A stretch of 50,389 nt of DNA from Actinomycetes bacterium (lineage in GTDB: Bacteria; Actinomycetota; Acidimicrobiia; Acidimicrobiales; RAAP-2). The stretch is from positions 1 through 50,389 of the forward strand of contig JAKADK010000012.1 in assembly GCA_021820665.1 (NCBI GenBank). The letters are read 5' to 3'. Shown piece after piece: positions 1 to 8,171 of this stretch. The notes under the pieces are model-generated. The model worked only from the letters and a program-made list of their open reading frames with translations. It had not been told where the DNA came from and did not search any database. Position numbers and translations under genes: made by a program. The stretch's first letter is position 1. Each line of letters opens with the position of its first letter.

Positions 1-1236
1 CGAGCCCGAGAGCGCGCCGCCCACCGAGCCCGCACCGGTAGAGAGCGACGTGGTGGCCCCGCTCAGGGCATCGGCGGCAGCGCCGACCGAGGTGGTCACC
101 GCCTGGGCCGCGCCCGAGAGCGCGCCGCCCACCTGGCCCGTACCGGCCGAAAGCGACCCGAGCACGCCCGGCGACGCTTCCCCGCCCGACGGCGTGGGGC
201 CACCCGGTCCTGCTGGCTCCACGCTGCCGGGACCACGGGTCACGGCGCCGGTGGAGCCGGACGCCGGAGCCGACCGTGGCGTCAGGGACGACGACACGCC
301 GAGGCCATTTGCCACACCGGACGGGGCGGCAAATGGGAATGGAAAGAGGCCGGAGGCGGACCCCGGGGTCGGAACGGCGAAGGCCGCGGCGGGACCGGAC
401 CGAGCCGCTGTGGCCGGGGACGGCACGGCCATGCCGATGCTGGCGGCGATCATGCCCACTGCGAACGTCCCGCTGATGGCACCTGCCGGCGTGAGGACGG
501 GGCTCAGCCATGCCCCGACATGGCGGACCGATGCGGCCGCAACCCGCACCGGCCGGCCGAAGGCCCGGAACACCCGGTTCCGGAACACGACCAGGAGCCC
601 GGAGAGCACGCCGGCCCCTCCCTCCGGTCCGGCCAACGACGCGAACTCCCGCTTCAGCGACTGCCGGGCACGCCACAGGAGTGTCTCCACTGCGGCGACG
701 CCGACACCCTCGTGGTCGGCGATCCGCTGGTACGACCAGCCCGACTCCTCGCGCAGCTGCAGGATGCGTTGGTGCCGGGGGTTGAGGCGGGCGAAGGCAG
801 TCGTGACCATCTGGGCATCGACCTCGTGGAGCACGGCGTCCTCGGTGTCGTAGCACCCGGGATCGCCGACCTGGAGCTGGCTCGAGTCGACCGGGGTCAG
901 GCGGCTCCGGCTGCGCTGGACGTCGACGCACAGGTTGTTGGCGATGACGGTGAGCCACGGGTAGAAACGCCGTTCGCCGGCGAAGCCGGGGAGGGCCCGC
1001 CACGCTCGGGCGAAGGTCTCCTGGACGACGTCCTCGGCGTCGTGCGGAGACCGGAGGCGCTGGAGGCAGAACCGGGTGAGCCGGCGATGGTACCGCTGGT
1101 AGAGCGCGTCGAAGGCCGAGCGGTCACCGGCCTGGCACCGCTCGACGAGCACCCGGTCCCGCTCCAGATCGACGTCGCCGGAGCGGTCGGCGAACAGCCC
1201 TTGCCCGAGCTCAAGACTGTCACTGCGAAGCGCCAT
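1..1236 (-). CDS. ECF sigma factor with C-terminal membrane segment and repetitive tail (partial)
   Basis: The reverse strand is open from an ATG at 1236 to the window edge (412 codons), so the 3' end is missing. Residues about 29-100 look like sigma region 2, including the DAEDVVQETFARAWR stretch near residues 66-80. Residues about 140-197 look like sigma region 4 with a helix-turn-helix (WSYQRIADHEGV). Unlike a standard ECF sigma of about 190 residues, the protein continues past residue 200: a hydrophobic segment at about 250-271 is predicted to span the membrane, followed by a Ser/Gly/Ala/Pro-rich tail. A purine-rich ribosome site (GAGGGGGGAA) precedes the ATG. No anti-sigma gene lies on the visible side. 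I infer that the tail could tether the factor to the membrane or sense the envelope. It lies divergent to the surface-protein/sortase/MCE genes that share an ECF-like promoter motif. Confidence 0.85.
   Translation of the reverse strand, partial: MALRSDSLELGQGLFADRSGDVDLERDRVLVERCQAGDRSAFDALYQRYHRRLTRFCLQRLRSPHDAEDVVQETFARAWRALPGFAGERRFYPWLTVIANNLCVDVQRSRSRLTPVDSSQLQVGDPGCYDTEDAVLHEVDAQMVTTAFARLNPRHQRILQLREESGWSYQRIADHEGVGVAAVETLLWRARQSLKREFASLAGPEGGAGVLSGLLVVFRNRVFRAFGRPVRVAAASVRHVGAWLSPVLTPAGAISGTFAVGMIAASIGMAVPSPATAARSGPAAAFAVPTPGSASGLFPFPFAAPSGVANGLGVSSSLTPRSAPASGSTGAVTRGPGSVEPAGPGGPTPSGGEASPGVLGSLSAGTGQVGGALSGAAQAVTTSVGAAADALSGATTSLSTGAGSVGGALSGS
5..154. repeat. 108-bp direct repeat in the sigma-factor tail
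   Basis: The 21-bp string at 5-25 recurs unchanged at 113-133, and similarity continues for about 20 bp more. The offset of 108 bp is 36 codons, so the repeat is in frame in the C-terminal extension. More copies may lie beyond the left edge. Confidence 0.7.
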
Positions 1237-1379
1237 CCCCGTGTTCCCCCCTCAGCCGCGGCGGCCGTCCCGCCCGCTCCCGGGCCGCAACCCGGGGCCC
1301 GCGGTCCGAGCCGGCCACTTGTCCCTTCCGTCATTGTAGGGGATCGCGCCGAAGTTGCCCAGCCGGTAACTCCACGACG

Positions 1380-1407
1380 ACCGCAAGGTTCGGCGCCGCC
1401 GCCCGTT
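1380..1407 (+). promoter_or_regulatory. ECF-type promoter, copy A
   Basis: ACCGCAAGGTT at 1380-1390 is followed 24 nt later (start to start) by CGTT at 1404-1407. The same pair with the same spacing recurs at 4863 and 15531. It lies 50 nt before the ATG at 1457, and it makes the in-frame upstream ATG at 1406 unlikely, since that would overlap the -10 element. Assignment to the adjacent sigma factor is inference. Confidence 0.65.
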
Positions 1408-1456
1408 GTCATGTCACGAGAGAGGCCCGGGGGCGGGCAGGAAGGCAGCGGGTGAC

Positions 1457-2869
1457 ATGGCACTGCGACGCATCACGACGGCAATGATGGGGGGAGCGAC
1501 CCTGGCGTGGTTCCTCGCCGGGTGGGCCGGTGCCGGCCCGGCCGACGCGGCGACGTCGGGACCGGGCTCGTACCGGGGTGCGGCCAGCGGATCGGCCCTC
1601 GTCGTGTCCCTCGGAGGCCAGAAGCTGACGACCGGTGCCAGCTCCGCCTCGGGCAGCTCGGCTCCGGCGGCGTCCGGCAGCGGGGCGGGCGAGCTCCTGC
1701 CCACCCTCGTCGGCTCCCGAACCGCCACCGAGAGCACGGCGGGCTCCACCGAGACCCTTCCCCAGGCCTGTGGCACACCCTCCGGCCTCTCGGTCCCGGC
1801 GCCGCTGGCCAGCCTGGTCTCCCTCGGCGTGGCGTGCGGGTCGGCCACGGCGTCGGTGGCCAGCACCGGCGCGCCCTCGGCCAGCGGGACCGGGAGCGCG
1901 GCCGCAGTCTCGGTGGGCCTGGGATCGCTCCTGGACCAGGTCGTCACCGCCGGCGCTCCCCTGACCGGTGCGCTCCGGAACGTGCTCGGGAAGCTGCCGG
2001 CCCTGCCCGCCGGCGGTACCTCTCTCACCTCGCTGCTCACGCAGCTCGGGGCGTCGGCCACCTCGGCCACCGGTCTCGTGTCGGTGGCGGCGGGGACGAC
2101 CACCTCCTCGGTCACGGCGACCGGCGCGTCCGTCACCTCGTCGGTCGCCGCCAGCGGTGCGACGATCGCCCTCCTGCCGGGCGTCGGCGTCTCCGGCGGC
2201 CCCCTGCTCTCGGTCCAGGTCGGGGCGTCCCAGGCGACGGCGACGCTCGACCGCCAGACGGCAGTGGCGACGGCGACCGACAGCCCGGCGCTCGTCTCGG
2301 TGACGGTCGGATCACCGGCGACGGGGGCCCATACCGTGAGCATCGCCCCGGGCCAGTCCCAGACGTTCCTGGCCGGCACGCCGCTTGCCAGCACCATCAG
2401 CGTCGGGGCGGGCACGGTCACGCAGGGCACCGGCAGCGCCGGCGCCTCGGCTACCGGGGTGACACTCGACCTGGGGCAGGGCATCGACGGCGGCATCGAG
2501 GTCGACCTGGCCAGCGGGACGGCGTCGGTGAGCGGTGTCGCTCCCGCCGCGGCGACGCCCTCTGCCGCCCTGCCCTTCAGCGCCCCTCCGGCGCCGGCGC
2601 CGGCCACGGTCATCCCCGACGTCACCACCGTCCACACCGGGGAGCCGTGGGGGGGATCGCTCCCCCTCGTCGGAGCGGCGTTCGGGCTCGGCCTGGCCCT
2701 GTTCTACCGGAAGCGCCTCACGTCCCTCGTCCCCGCCCTCGGCCGGGTCGGCCGGACGGGCAGAGCAGGCCGGACGGGTGGGCCCGGGATGTCGGCTGGT
2801 GGGGCGCGCCGGCCGGAGGCCCAGCCGCCAGGAGGTACAGGCCGGCGGCCGAGCGGTCCGGAGGGTTGA
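1457..2869 (+). CDS. secreted surface protein with possible sortase sorting signal
   Basis: This 470-residue protein begins with a signal peptide: a basic N-terminus, a hydrophobic stretch and an Ala-rich cleavage region around residue 32. The body is rich in Ala, Ser, Thr, Val and Gly and matches no family I recognise. Near residues 392-398 it reads VHTGEPW, then a hydrophobic span (about 400-417) and YRKR, which resembles a sortase sorting signal although it is not canonical LPxTG. A further basic, Gly-rich tail of about 50 residues follows, longer than usual for a sorting signal. The ATG at 1457 was chosen because an AGGAAGG ribosome site precedes it and the shared promoter ends just upstream. 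The sortase gene starts 3 bp after the stop. Cell-wall anchoring is inferred from this context. Confidence 0.75.
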   Translation: MALRRITTAMMGGATLAWFLAGWAGAGPADAATSGPGSYRGAASGSALVVSLGGQKLTTGASSASGSSAPAASGSGAGELLPTLVGSRTATESTAGSTETLPQACGTPSGLSVPAPLASLVSLGVACGSATASVASTGAPSASGTGSAAAVSVGLGSLLDQVVTAGAPLTGALRNVLGKLPALPAGGTSLTSLLTQLGASATSATGLVSVAAGTTTSSVTATGASVTSSVAASGATIALLPGVGVSGGPLLSVQVGASQATATLDRQTAVATATDSPALVSVTVGSPATGAHTVSIAPGQSQTFLAGTPLASTISVGAGTVTQGTGSAGASATGVTLDLGQGIDGGIEVDLASGTASVSGVAPAAATPSAALPFSAPPAPAPATVIPDVTTVHTGEPWGGSLPLVGAAFGLGLALFYRKRLTSLVPALGRVGRTGRAGRTGGPGMSAGGARRPEAQPPGGTGRRPSGPEG

Positions 2870-2872
2870 CCG

Positions 2873-4003
2873 GTGGACCCGTCTGTCGGTGAGCGCCCCC
2901 GATCTGCGACCGGCGTCCGCGCCCGACTGGCAACGCGCCATCTCGTCCCTCTGGTCGGGGCCCTGCTCGTCTGGTCGTCGCTCGGCTTCGTCGGCTACGC
3001 GGTCGGCTGGACGGTCCACCAGCACCGTGCCGGAGCCCGGCTGGTCGCCACCGAGGAGGCGCACGCCGCCGTCCGTTCCCGTCGGGCCCCATGCGTGGAG
3101 GGGACTCCGTCCGTCGGCCAGCTGGAGGGCATCCTCCAGATTCCCTCGATCGGGCTCGACGCCCCGGTGGAGGAGGGGACCGGGAACGCTGAGCTCGCCG
3201 TCGCCGTCGGGCACGCACCGGCGTCCGTCCTTCCCGGTGCCAGCGGCACCGCCGTGCTCCTCGCCCACGACGTGAGCTACTTCGTCCACATCGGCGAGCT
3301 CCGTCCGGGCGCGGTGATCCGGTTCGTGGACCAGTGCGCCACCGTGGCCTACCGGGTCGTCAGCCAGCAGGTCGTGGCCGCGGGGGCGCCCGTCGAGAAC
3401 ACGCCGGGCGTCGGCACCCTGGTGCTCGACACGTGCTGGCCGACCAATGCGCTGTTCTTCACGTCGCACCGGCTGCTGGTCACGGCGACCGAGGTGGCCA
3501 CCACCGCCACCGGGACGACGGCGAACCCGATCGAGACGCCTGCCGGAGACGCCATCGGCTACACCGTGCCGGCACCGCCGGCCCTCGTCGCCGAGGGCCT
3601 GACCCTGACACTCAACGAGGCGCCGATGGGCACGATGACGCTGACGGGGGATCCCTCGCCGGGCTGGGTGGAGTCCCCGGGGCCCCTGGCGCTGGAGGCG
3701 GCGTCGCTGGAGGCGTACTTCGGGGGCATCCACGCCACCGCCGCCAGCCAGGCGGCGTGGTGGGCAGCGATCGCCCCCGGCGTCCCCATGCCTGCGCCGC
3801 TGATCGGCGCCCAGATCGTCGGGCACGACACCGCCCTGGACGTCACCATCGACGCCATCGGGGGAACACCCCGGTCGGTGACCCTGACCACGGAGATCAC
3901 GGTGGCCGGAGGTCGTGCCCCCGGCGAGTACCTGGAGTCGGTGACCACTCCCGTGGACAACGGCACGGTCACCATCGGGTCGTGGGAGATGAGCCGTGCC
4001 TGA
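2873..4003 (+). CDS. sortase family transpeptidase with C-terminal extension
   Basis: Sortases join surface proteins to the cell wall or to other proteins outside the membrane. This 376-residue protein has a short cytoplasmic N-terminus, a membrane span at about residues 25-47 and a sortase domain at about 85-205. The expected residues are visible: His132 in LLAHD, Cys188 in LDTCWP and Arg200 in SHRLLV. About 170 residues follow the catalytic domain, beyond the usual sortase length, with no recognisable fold. The GTG start at 2873 has a GGAGGG ribosome site and lies 3 bp after the surface-protein gene, its likely substrate. The end overlaps the next gene by 8 bp, so the three genes probably form one transcript from promoter copy A. 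Confidence 0.88.
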   Translation: MDPSVGERPRSATGVRARLATRHLVPLVGALLVWSSLGFVGYAVGWTVHQHRAGARLVATEEAHAAVRSRRAPCVEGTPSVGQLEGILQIPSIGLDAPVEEGTGNAELAVAVGHAPASVLPGASGTAVLLAHDVSYFVHIGELRPGAVIRFVDQCATVAYRVVSQQVVAAGAPVENTPGVGTLVLDTCWPTNALFFTSHRLLVTATEVATTATGTTANPIETPAGDAIGYTVPAPPALVAEGLTLTLNEAPMGTMTLTGDPSPGWVESPGPLALEAASLEAYFGGIHATAASQAAWWAAIAPGVPMPAPLIGAQIVGHDTALDVTIDAIGGTPRSVTLTTEITVAGGRAPGEYLESVTTPVDNGTVTIGSWEMSRA

Positions 4004-4802
4004 GCGCCACGGGCCGACGGTCACGTCTCCCGAGCCGGCGATCAGCCTCCTCACGCCCGGAGGCGGGCTGCGGTCGCGCCTCCGACGGTGGGCCCGATGG
4101 GCAGGCAGGCATACGGCGACGACCGTGCTCGTCGCCGGCGGGCTGCTCTGCCTCGGCGGCGGGGCACTGCTCGGCGGGCTGGCGGCTCCCGTCGCCGTCT
4201 CCCTCCCCGGCGTCCACGCCCTGAGAGTCGACCCGACACGCACGACCGCCCGGCTTGCCGGGAGAGCATCGCCGGTCCCCGTCGACGGCCGCCCACCGAC
4301 CGGCCGGACCGCCCTCGTCGTCGCGCTGCCGTCCAGGACCCTCGCGGCCACCGCCGCACCGCCGGCCAGCCCGGGAACGCCCGCCCAGCGGACCCCGGAC
4401 ACCGCCAGCGCTCACGGCGCCGGCAACGGCACGACTTCGACCGGCGACGCCTCGGCTGCTTCGGGAGGCGCGGCCGGTGCTTCCCCGGTGACGACGGCTC
4501 CGGGGGCCACCACGTCGGCATCCCCGACGGCTCCGGCTGAGGATGGCTCCCCGTCGCCGGGGGGAGCGACCGGCGCCGGGGGGAGCTCGGCTGCATCGCC
4601 GCCGGCGGAGACGGGAGGCACGGGCGCCGGTGGGACCGGCACCGGATCGGCGACGAGCTCGGGAGGCACGGGCGCCGGTGGGACCGGCACCGGATCGGCG
4701 ACGAGCTCGGGAGGCACGGGAACCCGGAGCTCGCCGACCGGTCCCGCCTCCCCGTCGAGCGGGTTGGGATCCCTCGTCACCGGCCTGCTCGGCGGCCTCT
4801 GA
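3996..4802 (+). CDS. membrane-anchored Ser/Thr/Gly-rich extracellular protein
   Basis: This 268-residue protein has a basic cytoplasmic N-terminus, one membrane span at about residues 41-64 and a long low-complexity outer region of Ala, Ser, Thr, Gly and Pro. Two exact 16-residue repeats lie near residues 206-237. It ends in LVTGLLGGL, which closely matches the end of the downstream MceD-like protein (LLSGLLGGL) and resembles the ends of the MceA- and MceC-like proteins. The GTG start overlaps the sortase stop, which suggests translational coupling. I do not recognise a family. A role as a surface spacer or as a partner of the MCE proteins is inference from location and the shared tail. Confidence 0.7.
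   Translation: MPERHGPTVTSPEPAISLLTPGGGLRSRLRRWARWAGRHTATTVLVAGGLLCLGGGALLGGLAAPVAVSLPGVHALRVDPTRTTARLAGRASPVPVDGRPPTGRTALVVALPSRTLAATAAPPASPGTPAQRTPDTASAHGAGNGTTSTGDASAASGGAAGASPVTTAPGATTSASPTAPAEDGSPSPGGATGAGGSSAASPPAETGGTGAGGTGTGSATSSGGTGAGGTGTGSATSSGGTGTRSSPTGPASPSSGLGSLVTGLLGGL
4613..4720. repeat. 48-bp tandem repeat in coding sequence
   Basis: Two identical 48-bp units occupy 4613-4660 and 4661-4708, and the first 12 bp of a third follow at 4709-4720. The unit is 16 codons, so copy-number change would keep the reading frame of the membrane-anchored protein. Confidence 0.9.
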
Positions 4803-4862
4803 ACCGGGCGGCCGGGCGCCGGCGGATCGAGCCCCGGCGGGACGCCGACGTCTCCCGATCCG

Positions 4863-4890
4863 ACCGCAAGGTTCCGCCGCCACGGTCGTT
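4863..4890 (+). promoter_or_regulatory. ECF-type promoter, copy B, before the yrbE/mce operon
   Basis: ACCGCAAGGTT at 4863-4873 is identical to copy A. CGTT at 4887-4890 again begins 24 nt after the start of the first motif. The flank CGATCCG before the motif is shared with copy C. The site lies in the 224-bp gap before the first permease gene, leaving a 5' leader of about 130 nt. Confidence 0.65.
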
Positions 4891-5026
4891 CTCCTCACAC
4901 AAGTGGAACCGGGGGAGGCCAGGGAGCGAGCCGGCAGGGACGCCGGCAGTGCCTCGGGCTTCAGAGCACTGCCGCCGGCGCCGGGTCACGGGGGGTCCGG
5001 GCGGCAGCGGCAGATCAGGAGGAGCG

Positions 5027-6019
5027 ATGTCGGAGGGGGGCAAAGTGGTCGAAGGGGTGGGAACGCTCCAGGGCCGCGGCACGGGAGCGCCCGAGGGCAC
5101 GGTGGCTCCGGGCACGACCGGCGGGGGCACGACCGGCGGGGGCCCCGGTGGCAGGAGTCGTCCACCTGGGGATCGGCGGACCGGCGAGCCACCCTGGCTA
5201 CCTCCGAGCGCCGTGCTCCCGCGGCACCGTCCTCCGATGCCGAACCCCCTTGCGGGCCTGGTGCGCACCGTGAGCGAGCTCGGCGCCATGGTGGCCACCG
5301 CGCTCGAGTCGCTGCGGCTCGGCCTGCGCCACGGCGTCCCGGTCGGTGAGCTCATCGACCAGTGCTGGTTCCTCGTCCGGGTCACCACCCTCCCGCTCAT
5401 CTTGGTGTCGATCCCCTTCGGGATGGTGATCGCCCTGGAGGTCGGCTCCCTCCTCCAACAGATCGGTGCCCAGTCCCAACTGGGCGCGGCCATGGTGCTG
5501 GCGGTGGTTCGCGAACAGGCCCCGGTAGCCACGGCGCTGCTCATCGCCGGCGCCGGCGGATCGGCCATGTGCGCCGACCTCGGCTCGCGGCGGATCCGTG
5601 ACGAGATCTCGGCCATGGAGGTGATGGGCGTCCAGCCGCTCCAACGCCTCGTCCTTCCCCGCCTCGTCGCCGCCACAGTGGTGGCCATCCTCCTCGACAG
5701 CATCGTCTCGGTGGCGGGTATCGCCGGGGGCCTCTACTTCGGGACCCATAACCTCCACATCTCGGCCAGCGCCTTCTTCGCCACCTTCGGCGAGCTGAGC
5801 CAGCTCGCCGACATCTGGGTGGCCCTGTTCAAGGCCGGCGTCTTCGGGTTCATCGCCGCCATGGTCGCCTGCTACAAGGGCATGTCCTGCAAGGGTGGAC
5901 CGAAGGGGGTCGGCGATGCCGTCAACCAGGCGGTGGTCGCCACCTTCATCCTCGCCTTCTTCGTGAACTTCGTGCTCACCATCATGTACTTCAAGTTCAT
6001 CCCCCAGAAGGGGCTCTGA
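5027..6019 (+). CDS. yrbEA: MlaE/YrbE family permease, first subunit of the MCE transporter
   Basis: MlaE-type permeases form the membrane core of MCE lipid importers, working with Mce substrate-binding proteins and an ATPase usually encoded elsewhere. This 330-residue protein has an unusual Gly/Pro-rich N-terminal extension of about 70 residues, then the family domain with several membrane spans and a conserved cytoplasmic loop (RISDEISAMEVMG-like, here RRIRDEISAMEVMGV). The ATG at 5027 has a strong AGGAGGAG ribosome site. An in-frame GTG at 4949 lacks one. The next permease gene starts 2 bp after the stop. Steroid, fatty acid or phospholipid substrates are possible, and the sequence does not say which. 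Confidence 0.9.
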   Translation: MSEGGKVVEGVGTLQGRGTGAPEGTVAPGTTGGGTTGGGPGGRSRPPGDRRTGEPPWLPPSAVLPRHRPPMPNPLAGLVRTVSELGAMVATALESLRLGLRHGVPVGELIDQCWFLVRVTTLPLILVSIPFGMVIALEVGSLLQQIGAQSQLGAAMVLAVVREQAPVATALLIAGAGGSAMCADLGSRRIRDEISAMEVMGVQPLQRLVLPRLVAATVVAILLDSIVSVAGIAGGLYFGTHNLHISASAFFATFGELSQLADIWVALFKAGVFGFIAAMVACYKGMSCKGGPKGVGDAVNQAVVATFILAFFVNFVLTIMYFKFIPQKGL

Positions 6020-6021
6020 CC

Positions 6022-6840
6022 GTGACGCCCGTGACGACGAAGTCGGCCGCCGTGGTCGACGACCTCTACGGCCAGCTCGCCTTCTACGGCCAGACCCTCC
6101 GCTCCCTCCCGAAGGCGCTCCGCTACCGCAAGGAGATCATCGCCCTCATCTCGGACATCACCATCGGCGCCGGGGCGCTGATCATCGGCGGCGGGATGTT
6201 CTTCGTCGTCGCCAGCATCGCCTTTTTCACCGGGACGGAGGTGGGCCTGGAAGGCTTCGCCGCCCTGCAGCAGATCGGGGCCCAGGCGCTGACCGGTGTG
6301 GTCTCCTCGCTGGCCAACACCCGCGAGATCACCCCGCTCGTCGCCGGAGTGGCCCTCGCCGCCCAGGTCGGCGCCGGGTTCACGGCCCAGCTCGGCGCCA
6401 TGAGGATCTCCGAGGAGATCGACGCGCTGGAGGTCCTCGGCGTGAACAGCATCGTCTACCTGGTGGCCACCCGGGTCTGGGCGGCCCTCATCACGATGAT
6501 CCCGCTCTACCTGGCCGCCCTGTTCTCGAGCTTCATCGCCACCCAGCTCATCGTGACCGACTTCTTCCACCAGTCGGCCGGCACCTACAGCTACTACTTC
6601 CACCTCTTCCTGCCGCCGATCGACGTCTTCGACTCGTTCATCAAGGCCATGGTCTTCGCCGTCGCCGTCGCCTTCATCCACTGCTACTACGGCTACCGGG
6701 CCACCGGCGGGCCGGCGGGTGTGGGTGTCTCGGCGGGACGGGCCATCCGGATCTCGATCATCGTCATCGTCCTCCTCAACTTCCTCATGTCGACCATCAT
6801 GTTCGGTGGGCCCGGCTCCACGGCGCGGTTGGTCGGATGA
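6022..6840 (+). CDS. yrbEB: MlaE/YrbE family permease, second subunit of the MCE transporter
   Basis: This 272-residue protein is the partner of the preceding permease. It shows the family pattern: an amphipathic N-terminal segment, multiple hydrophobic spans, a loop containing RISEEIDALEVLGV that matches the equivalent loop of the first subunit, and a last span near the C-terminus. Length is normal for the family. The GTG at 6022 follows the first permease stop directly, and the 3' end overlaps the first mce gene through ATGA. The pair is expected to dimerise in the inner membrane and to bind an MceG-like ATPase, which is absent from this window. Confidence 0.92.
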   Translation: MTPVTTKSAAVVDDLYGQLAFYGQTLRSLPKALRYRKEIIALISDITIGAGALIIGGGMFFVVASIAFFTGTEVGLEGFAALQQIGAQALTGVVSSLANTREITPLVAGVALAAQVGAGFTAQLGAMRISEEIDALEVLGVNSIVYLVATRVWAALITMIPLYLAALFSSFIATQLIVTDFFHQSAGTYSYYFHLFLPPIDVFDSFIKAMVFAVAVAFIHCYYGYRATGGPAGVGVSAGRAIRISIIVIVLLNFLMSTIMFGGPGSTARLVG

Positions 6841-8171
6841 GCGCCTCCCCTGCCCGCACCGTCGGCCGACTGGCGTTCCGCTCGGGCATCCTGCTCCTGG
6901 TCATCGCCGTCGTCGTCGCCGGCGTCGAGGTGGCCGTACGGGCATCGGACGGCGCCTATGACGGCAGCTACCCGCTCGTCGGCCTGTTCAGCTCCGCCGG
7001 CCAGGGGCTCCACCCGGGGTCGAACGTCGACTACCGGGGGGTGCAGGTCGGCCAGGTCGGCCAGATCGCGCTCTCCGGCCAGCGCGTCCGGGTCGTCTTG
7101 CACATCGACCACGGGTTCCGGGTGCCCGCCGACACGACTGCCACCATCGAGCCCGAGAACCTCTTCGGCGCCGAGGACGTCACCTTCACCTTCCCGCACC
7201 GGTCGGGCCCGTGGATGGAGGCGGGCGCCACGATCGCCCACACGGACGTCTCCAGCCAGCTCGACAACCTGTTCGCCGCCGCCGATCCCCTGCTCTCCAC
7301 CATCAACGCTTCCGCCCTGTCCTCCTCGATCGCCGAGCTCAACCAGGCCACGGTCGGGCAGGCACCCGCCATCCGGTCGAGCATCCAGGAGGGCGGGAAG
7401 CTGGCGTCCCTCCTGGCCCGCACCATCGGGGCGCAGCTCACCGCGCTCGACTCCCTGACCTCGCTGTCCGGGGTCCTCGCCCCCGAAGGCCCCGTCCTCA
7501 ACACGCTGGCCGCCCGGACCAACGCCGGGCTGCCCGCCATCAACCGGTCCGAGGCCGCCTACCAACGCCTCTTAGAGACGCTCACACCGCTGTCGGAGAA
7601 CCTGGCGCAGTTCCTCAGCCGGTACCGGCCGAACATCGGCACCCTCCTCGACACCGGGACCAACGTGACCCGGGTGCTGCTGGCCAACCAGCAGAACATC
7701 GAGAGCTTCATCAAGGGCCTCTACGAGTACGTCTCGAACATCGCCCACGCTCCTTCGGCGCAGACGCTTCCCAACGGGTCCCACTTCGCCTACTTCCAGA
7801 TCTTCGTCGACTTCAGCAACGTCAACGACCTGGTCTGCAACCTGATCGCACCGGCGGCAGCGAACATGTCGTTCCTCGAACCCCTCCAGCAGGCGCTCCA
7901 CTACAGCGGTAGCCCGTTCAACTGCTCGAGCGAGCTGGCCAGGTTCGATGCCCTCCCGCAGGCAGCCTCGTCTCCCACCCCGTCGACCACGACCGGAGCG
8001 CCGGCGGCCACCGCCACACCGTCGGCGACCACGGCGCCCGTGCCCTCGAGCGCCATCTCCCAGGCGGCCGCCAAGGCGGCGGGGAGCCTCTACCAGTCCA
8101 TCGGGCAGCCCGAGACGCAGGCGGGCCAGTCGCTCCAGGGCCTCATGTCGATGCTGCTCGGAGGCTCGTGA
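6837..8171 (+). CDS. mceA: Mce family protein, position A
   Basis: Mce proteins are membrane-anchored, substrate-conducting subunits of actinobacterial lipid importers. This 444-residue protein has a membrane anchor at about residues 16-34, an MCE (MlaD-like) beta domain at about 44-125, a long helical region and a Pro/Thr/Ser/Ala-rich C-terminal linker. It ends in LMSMLLGGS, one of several related hydrophobic tails in this operon. The start overlaps the preceding stop as ATGA, and its own stop overlaps the next GTG. Position letters here follow gene order. Strict orthology to mycobacterial Mce1A is not claimed. Confidence 0.9.
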   Translation: MSASPARTVGRLAFRSGILLLVIAVVVAGVEVAVRASDGAYDGSYPLVGLFSSAGQGLHPGSNVDYRGVQVGQVGQIALSGQRVRVVLHIDHGFRVPADTTATIEPENLFGAEDVTFTFPHRSGPWMEAGATIAHTDVSSQLDNLFAAADPLLSTINASALSSSIAELNQATVGQAPAIRSSIQEGGKLASLLARTIGAQLTALDSLTSLSGVLAPEGPVLNTLAARTNAGLPAINRSEAAYQRLLETLTPLSENLAQFLSRYRPNIGTLLDTGTNVTRVLLANQQNIESFIKGLYEYVSNIAHAPSAQTLPNGSHFAYFQIFVDFSNVNDLVCNLIAPAAANMSFLEPLQQALHYSGSPFNCSSELARFDALPQAASSPTPSTTTGAPAATATPSATTAPVPSSAISQAAAKAAGSLYQSIGQPETQAGQSLQGLMSMLLGGS

